From contig NZ_JPVN01000002.1 of assembly GCF_000772945.1 (NCBI RefSeq), forward strand, positions 1 to 64,000: a stretch of 64,000 nucleotides of DNA. The letters run 5' to 3'. The notes below the pieces were generated by a model. The model was given only the letters and a program-made list of their open reading frames with translations. It had not been told where the DNA came from and made no database searches. A program made the position numbers and the translations under genes. This stretch comes from Ureibacillus manganicus DSM 26584. Its GTDB lineage: Bacteria > Bacillota > Bacilli > Bacillales_A > Planococcaceae. This document shows positions 26,546-33,877 of the stretch, in pieces (position 1 is the first letter of the stretch; each line of letters opens with the position of its first letter).

Positions 26546-27441
26546 TGGGATTATTCGATCTATTTAAAAAGACAGACAAGGTAGGAAAAGACAGCACAGT
26601 TGAATCAAAAGAATTACTTAATGAAGTAGAAGAATCTAAAAATACAGTTGAGGTAAATACAAAACTTTCTTTCCATCCTGATTGGGACGTACCTCAAGAG
26701 CAAAAATACATTTTCAACTTTCTATCAAATGAATTAGAGCCCTTAAAACCAAACCAACTATCTTTAGCTGCTATCGCTATTGATGTAAATCAAGCGAATG
26801 GTTCATGGGATGTAAAAGCATTTTTACGAAGCTCCCTACCAAAAGCGATTGAGCTAGGGGAAGTCGGTCTATTCCTACTTGATAAAGATGGGAAAGTAAT
26901 CGCTTCAAAGACATTTGACTTAAAAGAACTAGGTTCTATCCCTGCAGAAAGTGCTCGACCGTGGGTGTTCACTTTCGAAAAAAATACAATTCAAGCAAGT
27001 GAGCTACCAGAAGAAGGTTGGAAAATTGCCTTCAATTTGGTTTCACTACGAGGTCATCAGCTAGACCTAGACGAAACATGGAAAAATAAACTTTCAGAAG
27101 AACAGATTAATCAATTAGAAAAAATCATAAAAGATTTACCGAGTCTTGGTAAAACAGAAGTAAACTTCACTGGCTTCCAGATAAAATTACTCGAAGATAA
27201 AGGACTAGCTGTGTCCATTCTACTTCGAAATGGCAATGAAAAAGCTATCAATTTAGAGCAATTACCATTAGAAATTTTAGATGCCAACAAAAAGCAAATT
27301 GCTAAAGGCTACTTTAAGTTAGATCCTGTACTGACAGTTCAAGCTAATTCGACAAAACCATGGACTTTTGTTTTCCCGAAAGAAATGGTTGATGCTGAAG
27401 GTGCTGATTTTAGCAGTTGGACACCACGTGTTGCACAATAG
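26545..27441 (+). CDS. slaP: Accessory Sec system S-layer assembly protein SlaP
   Basis: 298-residue protein with no signal peptide. The N-terminal 45 residues are charged and variable. Two copies of the SLAP domain follow, at about 48-165 (LSFHPDWDVPQEQKY, LGEVGLFLLDKDGKVIASK, PWVFTF) and 180-295 (NFTGFQIKLLEDKGLAVSILLRNGN, PWTFVFP). This is the layout of the SLAP-domain protein encoded with secA2 in Bacillus anthracis, where it works in SecA2-dependent export of S-layer proteins. The start overlaps the secA2 stop by one base, with AGGAGG about 10 bases upstream. The stop is followed by a palindromic terminator that an insertion sequence has duplicated. A slaQ homologue, found near slaP in Bacillus anthracis, is not seen here. 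Confidence 0.9.
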   Translation: MGLFDLFKKTDKVGKDSTVESKELLNEVEESKNTVEVNTKLSFHPDWDVPQEQKYIFNFLSNELEPLKPNQLSLAAIAIDVNQANGSWDVKAFLRSSLPKAIELGEVGLFLLDKDGKVIASKTFDLKELGSIPAESARPWVFTFEKNTIQASELPEEGWKIAFNLVSLRGHQLDLDETWKNKLSEEQINQLEKIIKDLPSLGKTEVNFTGFQIKLLEDKGLAVSILLRNGNEKAINLEQLPLEILDANKKQIAKGYFKLDPVLTVQANSTKPWTFVFPKEMVDAEGADFSSWTPRVAQ

Positions 27442-27460
27442 TTATAAATAGAAGCATAAA

Positions 27461-27494
27461 AAGTGAGAGTTGACATTTAAGTCAACTCTCACTA
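27461..27494. repeat. Left 34-bp direct repeat, a palindromic terminator duplicated by the IS
   Basis: The palindrome GTGAGAGTTGAC/GTCAACTCTCAC with a 6-nt loop, plus AA and TA flanks, is identical to 29069-29102 on the other side of the insertion sequence. It would fold as a terminator: on the minus strand the CATAAAAA flank supplies a T run. It is the target duplication of the IS. Confidence 0.92.
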
Positions 27495-27509
27495 CAGACT
27501 GTAGACAAA
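27495..27509 (+). repeat. Left terminal inverted repeat of the IS
   Basis: CAGACTGTAGACAAA matches the inverted right end at 29054-29068 in 13 of 15 positions. Confidence 0.85.
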
Positions 27510-27542
27510 CTCAAAATTTGAGTTTGCCTACAGTCTTTTTTC
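27496..27542 (+). terminator. Hairpin terminator inside the left IS end
   Basis: AGACTGTAG (27496-27504) pairs with CTACAGTCT (27528-27536) and CAAACTC with GAGTTTG inside it, followed by a T run. Read on the plus strand it should stop transcription entering the IS from slaP. Confidence 0.8.
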
Positions 27543-27589
27543 TTTTAAAATAAACTTATAAGAATTAGAAACTACTAGAGGTGATAGAT

Positions 27590-28948
27590 ATGATGACGAA
27601 AAACCACAATCATGAACGTGATCAAATTGAGATGATAACTATTGATCAACTTGTACCGCAAGATCATCTGGTCAGAAAACTTGAATCGGCGATTGATTTT
27701 TCTTTCATCTATCCACTGGTGGAACCATTGTATTCTACATTAGGTCGACCTAGTGTTGACCCGGTTGTATTAATCAAAATGACTTTTGTTCAATATGTAT
27801 TTGGGATTCGTTCAATGCGTCAAACAATAAAAGAAATTGAAACAAATATGGCTTATCGTTGGTTTTTAGGATTTGGATTTCATTCAGAAGTACCTCACTT
27901 TTCTACCTTCGGTAAAAATTATGAACGTCGATTTCAAGATACTGATATCTTTGAACAGATTTTTTATCGCATACTCAAAGAAATTGCTGATAAAGGTTTA
28001 CTAAGTGCTGAGCATGTTTTCATTGATTCAACTCATGTCAAAGCGAGTGCGAATAAACGTAAATTCGAAAAGAAAATGGTACGTAAAGAGACTCGTGCAT
28101 ATGAAGCTAAACTACAAGAGGAATTAAATCAAGACAGAATTAACCGTGGAAAGAAACCATTCTCACCAGATAAATTTGAAAAAGATGAAATGAAGGAAAT
28201 TAAAGAAAGTACGACAGACCCTGAAAGTGGCTACTATGTAAAAGATGAAAGAACTAAGCAGTTTGCATATTCATTTCATGCAGCGGCCGATCGATATGGA
28301 TTTATACTCGGTACCATTGTGACACCTGGTAATGTTCATGATAGCCATATACTTCAGCCTCTTGTTGAAAAGGTAATAAAAAAAGTGAAAAAGCCACTTG
28401 CTGTTGCTGCCGATGCTGCTTATAAAACACCTGCGATAACTAAATTCTTATTCGACCAAGATATTCAACCGGCACTTCCTTATACACGTCCCAAAACTAA
28501 GGACGGATTTTTACGTAAACATGACTATGTATATGACGAGTACTATGACTGCTACCTTTGCCCTGAAGGGCAAGAACTTAAATACTCGACAACGACCAAA
28601 GAAGGTAAACGCCAATATAAATCAAACCCAACTCAATGTACAACTTGTCCTTTACTTGCCCAATGTACCAATAGTAAGGATCATCGAAAAATAATTGAAC
28701 GTCATATTTGGGAACATCATGTAGAGGAAGCGGATCATCTTCGTCATCAAAACGATATCAAACAAATATATGCGAGACGTAAAGAAACGATTGAACGTGT
28801 CTTTGCAGATGCAAAAGAAAAGCATGGTATGCGATGGACAACCCTACGGGGAATTAAAAAATTGTCTATGCAGGCGATGCTTACTTTTGCTGCCATGAAT
28901 TTAAAGAAGCTTGCCAATTGGACATGGCAAGCTCCAAAAATGGCCTGA
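27590..28948 (+). CDS. IS1182-family transposase (DDE)
   Basis: 452-residue transposase. The N-terminal DUF772-type domain covers about 10-120 (IDQLVPQDHLVRKLESAIDF, SVDPVVLIKM, FGIRSMRQ, YRWFLGF). The DDE catalytic core shows FIDSTHVKASANK near residue 145, VAADAAYKTP near 285 and the C-terminal RKETIERVFADAKEKHGMRW with the acidic residue of the triad. A zinc-like Cys cluster (CYLCPEG, CTTCPLLAQC) lies near 325-365. The GTG at 27581 is in frame, but the ATG at 27590 sits at good spacing from AGAGGTG. The frame is intact, so the element may be active. Confidence 0.93.
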   Translation: MMTKNHNHERDQIEMITIDQLVPQDHLVRKLESAIDFSFIYPLVEPLYSTLGRPSVDPVVLIKMTFVQYVFGIRSMRQTIKEIETNMAYRWFLGFGFHSEVPHFSTFGKNYERRFQDTDIFEQIFYRILKEIADKGLLSAEHVFIDSTHVKASANKRKFEKKMVRKETRAYEAKLQEELNQDRINRGKKPFSPDKFEKDEMKEIKESTTDPESGYYVKDERTKQFAYSFHAAADRYGFILGTIVTPGNVHDSHILQPLVEKVIKKVKKPLAVAADAAYKTPAITKFLFDQDIQPALPYTRPKTKDGFLRKHDYVYDEYYDCYLCPEGQELKYSTTTKEGKRQYKSNPTQCTTCPLLAQCTNSKDHRKIIERHIWEHHVEEADHLRHQNDIKQIYARRKETIERVFADAKEKHGMRWTTLRGIKKLSMQAMLTFAAMNLKKLANWTWQAPKMA

Positions 28949-29018
28949 AAAAGGTTACTCCAAGAGTGACTTTGGTAAGAGTATCCGTAGGATACTAATG
29001 AAAATATCTCAAAATGAC

Positions 29019-29056
29019 AAAAGGTCTTCAAAATGAAGGCATTTTGAAGACCTTTT
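29019..29056. repeat. Hairpin inside the right IS end
   Basis: A perfect 17-bp inverted repeat, AAAAGGTCTTCAAAATG (29019-29035) with its complement at 29040-29056, and a 4-nt loop. It mirrors the terminator hairpin at the left end. Confidence 0.85.
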
Positions 29057-29068
29057 GTCGACAATCTG
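29054..29068 (-). repeat. Right terminal inverted repeat of the IS
   Basis: Reads CAGATTGTCGACAAA on the minus strand and matches the left IS end in 13 of 15 positions. Confidence 0.85.
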
Positions 29069-29102
29069 AAGTGAGAGTTGACATTTAAGTCAACTCTCAC
29101 TA
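29069..29102. repeat. Right 34-bp direct repeat (terminator palindrome)
   Basis: Identical to 27461-27494. It lies 16 bases past the stop of the minus-strand NlpC/P60 gene. In this copy the T run that followed the hairpin on the minus strand has been replaced by IS sequence. Confidence 0.92.
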
Positions 29103-29117
29103 TATCGTCTCTTTACC

Positions 29118-29654
29118 CTACGATGCGGATTCACCTGTGGCACCAGTGGTTGTTTGCAACAGTTCTCCAACATTTGCAACTCGTTTTGCACCAACGAAGC
29201 GTGCCCCCCAATATTTTGGATCATTAATATCAGTAATACTAACCCCTTTAAAACTTTGGGAATTAATAAACTTTCCATCTCCGTAGTAAATTCCAACATG
29301 AGATACACCGTTACCTAATGTATTAAAGAAAACTAAATCTCCTGGCTGTAAGTCTTCCTTTTTAACATCTACACCGACTCCGTACTGAGTTCTTGAAGTC
29401 CTAGGTAGTTCAATCCCTAAATCAGAAAATACTTTAAATACATAACCGGAACAGTCGAAGCCACTCGTTGTTGTACCACCCCAACGATAAGGTATATTTA
29501 GATATTGTTTAGCAGTTTCCTGAAATTTATCGGAAGTAAAATCATATTCATTTGCACTTGCTACAGCTTTATTTTCAAAGTCTACACAGAAAAATATCGT
29601 TATACTGGTGATGGCAGTTATTATGATTTTTCGAATTGAAATATGTTGCTTCAT
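29118..29654 (-). CDS. Secreted NlpC/P60 peptidoglycan endopeptidase
   Basis: 178-residue exported cell-wall hydrolase. The signal peptide is about 1-33 (NKAVASANE). The NlpC/P60 domain covers about 45-160: catalytic Cys in FDCSGYVFK, His in SHVGIYYGDGKF and the third polar residue near NDPKYW. It should cut stem-peptide bonds in peptidoglycan. Unlike its two paralogues at 32.5 and 33.9 kb it has no SLH domains, ending shortly after the catalytic domain. A TTG at 29666 is in frame, but the ATG at 29654 is preceded by GGAGG. Its terminator was the target of the adjacent IS. Confidence 0.9.
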   Translation of the reverse strand: MKQHISIRKIIITAITSITIFFCVDFENKAVASANEYDFTSDKFQETAKQYLNIPYRWGGTTTSGFDCSGYVFKVFSDLGIELPRTSRTQYGVGVDVKKEDLQPGDLVFFNTLGNGVSHVGIYYGDGKFINSQSFKGVSITDINDPKYWGARFVGAKRVANVGELLQTTTGATGESAS

Positions 29655-29943
29655 GAAAACCTCCAAATACCATTATCAAATTTGACTATTGATATCTTGG
29701 GTAAAATTGTGTAAAACTAACGTTACAGTTTTGTAACAACTTTATTACAAGAAGTGACAAGAATCTCGCCTTTCATTCAATAATTGAAAAACTGACAATT
29801 CTTTTAGAGCAAAACTAAAAGCAATTTAAAAATACCAATTCTAGTATTCATAGGTAATAAATAGGTAAATTCTATTTAAATATTTCGAATTTTCGTAACA
29901 ATATACCCTCTTTTTCGACTTTTCTTGCAAAAAAACTATTAAA

Positions 29944-29976
29944 ACTATTTTAATTATACAAAAACTATGCTAGAAT
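29944..29976 (+). promoter_or_regulatory. Probable brnQ promoter with extended -10
   Basis: TGCTAGAAT at 29968-29976 is an extended -10 element. A weak -35 candidate (TTTTAA) lies 17 bases upstream. No T-box or other riboswitch was found in the 385-base leader region 29667-30051. Confidence 0.45.
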
Positions 29977-30005
29977 CCTAACTTATACACAACTATTAGG
30001 AATAT

Positions 30006-30020
30006 TATTTTCAGAAAGTT
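30006..30020 (+). promoter_or_regulatory. CodY-type operator upstream of brnQ
   Basis: TATTTTCAGAAAGTT matches the CodY consensus AATTTTCWGAAAATT in 13 of 15 positions. It lies about 30 bases downstream of the proposed -10 and 32 bases before the brnQ start, a position suited to roadblock repression. CodY commonly represses branched-chain amino acid uptake, which fits the gene. Confidence 0.6.
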
Positions 30021-30051
30021 TCAACAATTCCAACAAAGAGAGGTTTTACAC

Positions 30052-31389
30052 ATGGTGAAATTTTTAAAAGAAAACCTTGCCGTAGGATTTATGCTATTTG
30101 CATTATTCTTAGGAGCAGGAAATATTATATTCCCACCTTCATTGGGACAACAAGCAGGATCAGAATATATCCCAGCGATGATTGGATTTTTAATTACTGG
30201 AGTAGGATTACCTTTAATGGGGATCGTTGCTGTAGCTTTAAACGGAGGAGATTTACAAGAAGTATCAAAACGAGTTCACCCAGTATTTGGGATCATTTTC
30301 ACATCAGTTGTCTATTTATCCATTGGGCCACTATTTGCGATTCCTCGTACAGGTGCAACAACTTACTCAATTGGTGTTGCACCATTCCTATCCGCTGAAG
30401 CGCAGAGTGGATGGATGCCATTGTTCTTCACTACACTAATTTTCTTTGCCTTGGTTCTTTTCTTAGCATTAAACCCAAGCAAATTAATAGACCGTGTAGG
30501 TAAAGTATTAACGCCATTATTGTTATTAGTTATCGTACTTCTTGCAGTGAAAAGCTTTATTACACCAATTGGGCCAATTGGTGATGCACAAGGTCCATAC
30601 GTAACTCAAGCATTTTCTAAAGGATTTACTGAAGGTTACTTAACATTAGACGTATTAGCTTCACTTGTATTCGGTATATTAATCGTTCAATCGTTAGCAG
30701 CAAATGGTATAAAAAATCGTATTAAACAAGTTAAAATGACGATTAATGCAGGTATTATTGCTGCACTTGGACTAGCGTTCGTTTATATTTCATTAGCATA
30801 CATTGGTGTTACTAGCCCGAGTGTTACAGGTTACCTTAGCGACGGCGGAAGTATTATCGCTGAATCGTCACGAGTACTTTACGGCAGTGCTGGTAACATA
30901 ATTTTATCAGCTGTTATTATATTAGCTTGTTTAACAACAGCAATTGGACTTGTTGCAGCTAACGCAACATTTTTCAATAAATTATTCCCGAAACTTTCTT
31001 ATCAATTATTAGTTGTTGTATTCACAGTATTTTCATTCTTAATTTCTAACTTTGGTTTAGCAAACCTAATCAAAATTACGCTTCCTGTATTAATGTTCAT
31101 CTACCCAATTACAATCGTTTTAATGTTATTAGTAATGTTCGACAAATTGTTTGACCGTAGACCAATTGTATATGCTTTAGCATTGATTCCAACTGCTTTT
31201 ATCGGACTTTATGACGGTCTATCAACAGCAGGAATTAAAATTGGGTGGTATTCAAAATTAATTAATTCATTACCACTTGCAGAGCAAAGCTTAGGTTGGT
31301 TATTACCAGCAGTTATTGGTCTTGTTATAGGATGGATTATTCACTTATTAACAAAATCTAGCTATCAACTTAAAATGAGTACGAAATAG
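30052..31389 (+). CDS. brnQ: Branched-chain amino acid transporter BrnQ
   Basis: 445-residue integral membrane protein with about twelve hydrophobic segments. It is a member of the LIVCS family, which imports leucine, isoleucine and valine with sodium or protons. Signatures seen are FALFLGAGNIIFPPSLG near 18-35, ISLAYIGVTSP near 240 and ACLTTAIGLVAANATFF near 285. AGAGAGG precedes the ATG. A CodY-type site lies upstream, and a terminator follows the stop. It is one of the few genes in this stretch with no obvious cell-surface role. Confidence 0.93.
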   Translation: MVKFLKENLAVGFMLFALFLGAGNIIFPPSLGQQAGSEYIPAMIGFLITGVGLPLMGIVAVALNGGDLQEVSKRVHPVFGIIFTSVVYLSIGPLFAIPRTGATTYSIGVAPFLSAEAQSGWMPLFFTTLIFFALVLFLALNPSKLIDRVGKVLTPLLLLVIVLLAVKSFITPIGPIGDAQGPYVTQAFSKGFTEGYLTLDVLASLVFGILIVQSLAANGIKNRIKQVKMTINAGIIAALGLAFVYISLAYIGVTSPSVTGYLSDGGSIIAESSRVLYGSAGNIILSAVIILACLTTAIGLVAANATFFNKLFPKLSYQLLVVVFTVFSFLISNFGLANLIKITLPVLMFIYPITIVLMLLVMFDKLFDRRPIVYALALIPTAFIGLYDGLSTAGIKIGWYSKLINSLPLAEQSLGWLLPAVIGLVIGWIIHLLTKSSYQLKMSTK

Positions 31390-31401
31390 TCATCTTGAAT
31401 T

Positions 31402-31441
31402 TCCTCTATTTTGCATATACTGCAAAATAGAGGATTTTTAT
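31402..31441 (+). terminator. Terminator of brnQ
   Basis: A 13-bp stem, CCTCTATTTTGCA (31403-31415) with TGCAAAATAGAGG (31421-31433), followed by ATTTTTA. It lies only about 20 bases before the next gene. Confidence 0.85.
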
Positions 31442-31459
31442 TATGGGGGAATTTTTTCG

Positions 31460-32428
31460 ATGAAAAGATGGAAGGTAGTTTTAAGTTTACTAGGTGCAAT
31501 TCTATTTATTTTCCTTAGCTATTCAATTTATCTATACATTGAAATTCGTAGCACTTTTGATACCATTCACGAGCCTTTATGGATTACACCTAAGGCTACT
31601 GACAATGGACAGCAAACTAGTGTGAATTATTCAGCAAATAGTAATGCCCCATCAAACGAAGTCCCAATTCAACCACAGCTTCACAATAATACACCATCTT
31701 CACCAATTACCGTTCTTCTTCTAGGAATAGATAACTGGGAATCAACCACTGGCCGTGCAGATACAATCCTTCTACTTACCTTAAATCCTAATGATAGTAC
31801 AATGAAAATATTAAGTATTCCAAGGGATACTTACACCGAAATTGTTGGATTTGATTTTGAGGATAAGATTAACCATTCCTATGCATTTGGTGGCGTAGAA
31901 ACTACACTATCCACTGTAGAGACCCTAATGGATATCCCAATCGATTATGTTGTTACAGTTAATATGGAAGGTTTTATAGAAATGGTAGATATCGTTGGTG
32001 GAGTAGATGTCTATAATGATATGTCATTCTCTAATAACTCATTTGAATATCCAGAAGGAAATTTAACTCTATCAGGTGACGAGGCACTTAGTTATGTACG
32101 AATGAGGAAGGAAGATCCTCGTGGAGATTTTGGAAGGCAGATGAGGCAAAGACAAGTGCTTGAAAGCATCTTTAACAAAGTAGCTTCAATTAATCTAATC
32201 TGGCAGGCTCCTAGCATCCTTAAAACAATTAGAGAACATGTTCAAACAAATCTAACTTTTGATGAGATGATTGAGTTTCAAAGTGTTTATAAATCAACGT
32301 TAAATGATATTGAACATCTTCATTTTTCAAAAGGTGAAGGCGGATTGCAAAATGGAATATGGTATTATTTTTTAAATGATGAGGAACTTCAAGAAATGCG
32401 TGAAACTCTACAGCATTCACTTCTATAA
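31460..32428 (+). CDS. LytR-CpsA-Psr (LCP) family ligase, second copy
   Basis: 322-residue LCP protein. A single membrane anchor (about 5-28) and a Ser/Asn/Pro-rich linker (45-80) precede the LCP domain (82-300). Key motifs are LLGIDN, RADTILLLTL, SIPRDTYTEI, KINHSYAFGG and YVRMRKEDPRGDFGRQMRQRQ, including the conserved acidic and arginine residues of the pyrophosphate-lipid site. It should attach an undecaprenyl-linked polymer to peptidoglycan. It is clearly related to the LCP protein at 5.2 kb but divergent. No promoter is evident in the short gap after the brnQ terminator, so expression may come from read-through or a promoter inside brnQ. Confidence 0.9.
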   Translation: MKRWKVVLSLLGAILFIFLSYSIYLYIEIRSTFDTIHEPLWITPKATDNGQQTSVNYSANSNAPSNEVPIQPQLHNNTPSSPITVLLLGIDNWESTTGRADTILLLTLNPNDSTMKILSIPRDTYTEIVGFDFEDKINHSYAFGGVETTLSTVETLMDIPIDYVVTVNMEGFIEMVDIVGGVDVYNDMSFSNNSFEYPEGNLTLSGDEALSYVRMRKEDPRGDFGRQMRQRQVLESIFNKVASINLIWQAPSILKTIREHVQTNLTFDEMIEFQSVYKSTLNDIEHLHFSKGEGGLQNGIWYYFLNDEELQEMRETLQHSLL

Positions 32429-32434
32429 AATACT

Positions 32435-32488
32435 AAAAACCCCAGACAGATCACTCTTTTAAACGATGTGACTATAACTGGGGTTTTT
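32435..32488. terminator. Bidirectional terminator between the LCP and NlpC/P60-SLH genes
   Basis: Arms AAAAACCCCAG (32435-32445) and CTGGGGTTTTT (32478-32488), with a smaller inner pairing (TCAC/GTGA). T runs occur on both strands and the genes converge. Confidence 0.85.
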
Positions 32489-32508
32489 ATAAGATATTTT
32501 ATTCTACC

Positions 32509-33432
32509 TTACTCAATCGTCTCGGCTCTCTCTACAAATAAACCTAAATGATCTAATCTAACATGATCCTTAACACCATATAATCCATCACCAATACCAA
32601 TTGTTACTTTATTAGATGATAAGATTGATACCGAGTTGTATGCCCAATGTGTTGTTGGAACATCAATAAATTGCTCCACATTTTCTTGCGCCTTCATATT
32701 AAAAGCAACTATTAACACTTGTGCTAATTCTCCACGAGTAATTGGCGATGCAGGATTGAATTTTCCTTCTTCATCCCCTACAAATGCTCCTATCTTATTT
32801 AACGCTACCGTAGCACCTGCATATTCAGATGAAGCTTTCACATCCGGGAAAGGAGAATTTGTATCAGATGTGTCTAATCCAAGTGATTCAGCTAATTGAA
32901 GGGCTACTTCTCCTCTTGATGCATATACGTTAAAATCAACTGCTGCAGCCTTTACTGATGCAACTTCTACATTTGAAAAGTTGGCTACACGTTTTGCACC
33001 AACATATCGTTTACCCCAATAATATGGGTCATTTATGTGATCGATTGCTACACCACCACTTGTTGTAGCAGAAACAAATTTTCCACTTCCTATGTATATT
33101 CCCACATGGGAAATTCCTCTACCTGATGTGTTGAAGAACACTAAATCTCCTGTTTCAAGATTATTTTTTGCAACCTTTGTTCCTTGTTGATATTGATCCT
33201 TTGACGTTCGATCAAGATGTATACCTAGTTTCGAAAACACAAGTTGCGTATATGCTGAACAATCTATTCCAGAAGTAATTGAAGTACCTCCATATTTATA
33301 AGGTGCTCCTATGTATGATAAAGCTGTACTTGTTAAGTGGGAAGGGCTGGCAGCTTCAGTTTCATTTATGCCAATGCCAGAAAAAATCATGAATGATGCA
33401 AAAATTGGTAATAACCATTTCTTCTTTTTCAA
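32509..33432 (-). CDS. SLH-anchored NlpC/P60 endopeptidase
   Basis: 307-residue secreted hydrolase starting at TTG, with AAGGAGAG at good spacing. The signal peptide is about 1-28 (ETEAASPS). The NlpC/P60 domain covers about 32-150: catalytic Cys in IDCSAYTQL, His in SHVGIYIGSGKF, and NDPYYWGKRY. SLH-type repeats fill about 165-305 (YASRGEVALQLAE, NPASPITRGELAQVL, GIGDGLYGVKDHVRLD). It should cut peptidoglycan stem peptides while held on the secondary polymer. It is a close paralogue of the next gene upstream (33.9-34.8 kb), probably a tandem duplication. It converges on the LCP gene. Confidence 0.9.
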   Translation of the reverse strand: MKKKKWLLPIFASFMIFSGIGINETEAASPSHLTSTALSYIGAPYKYGGTSITSGIDCSAYTQLVFSKLGIHLDRTSKDQYQQGTKVAKNNLETGDLVFFNTSGRGISHVGIYIGSGKFVSATTSGGVAIDHINDPYYWGKRYVGAKRVANFSNVEVASVKAAAVDFNVYASRGEVALQLAESLGLDTSDTNSPFPDVKASSEYAGATVALNKIGAFVGDEEGKFNPASPITRGELAQVLIVAFNMKAQENVEQFIDVPTTHWAYNSVSILSSNKVTIGIGDGLYGVKDHVRLDHLGLFVERAETIE

Positions 33433-33732
33433 AACTTCTCTCTCCTTTCTATCAAATATCTATCATTTAACTACTACTAGACTATCATAGAAAAGAGTGT
33501 TGTAATTTTTCATTTACGTTAAGAGTTGATGTACTGGATATGAAGTAAATACTTGCTAAATTAAGCGTATTCCTGCATAAATAACCATTTTGGCGATTCT
33601 TCGAATATATTTGTAATTATTGCGTAATAATATGTGCATAATTTTCCTCTTTTACCAACGGGCATATAACTGGATTTGCTTCATTTAACAATCATTTCAC
33701 ATGGTATTTTTTTGCTATCTCCACATAAATAT
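33433..33732. other. Intergenic region between the NlpC/P60-SLH paralogues
   Basis: AT-rich sequence that should contain the promoter of the TTG-started NlpC/P60-SLH gene. No further gene, repeat or operator was recognised. Confidence 0.4.
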
Positions 33733-33766
33733 AAAAAAGAAGGTATGAATTATACCTTCTTTTTTG
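33733..33766 (-). terminator. Terminator downstream of the second NlpC/P60-SLH gene
   Basis: Stem AAAAAAGAAGGTAT with ATACCTTCTTTTTT (33733-33765) gives T runs on both strands. It lies about 110 bases past the stop of the minus-strand gene. Confidence 0.8.
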
Positions 33767-33877
33767 ACCGTTCATTTATATTAGAGTACTGAAAGGATAT
33801 TTTATTTGCTACAAAAATCAATCGTGCAGGAATTAATTTTTGTATTAAATCTTGTTTTGGATAGTAATTTTCGAATA

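Larger units (their letters stand above)
27495..29068 (+). mobile_element. Complete IS1182-family insertion sequence, 1574 bp
   Basis: The ends are defined by the 34-bp direct repeats. The termini form a 15-bp imperfect inverted repeat, CAGACTGTAGACAAA on the left and CAGATTGTCGACAAA on the right (13 of 15 matching). One intact transposase gene fills the element. Both ends carry internal hairpins: a terminator-like one at 27496-27542 and a 17-bp-arm one at 29019-29056. Intact gene, clear ends and perfect target repeats suggest a recent insertion. IS1182-family elements are known for long, often palindromic target duplications. Confidence 0.93.

Noticed and set aside
29667-30051. T-box or other riboswitch before brnQ
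   Set aside because: No T-box bulge sequence, anticodon stem or terminator/antiterminator pair was seen; a CodY-type site explains regulation better.
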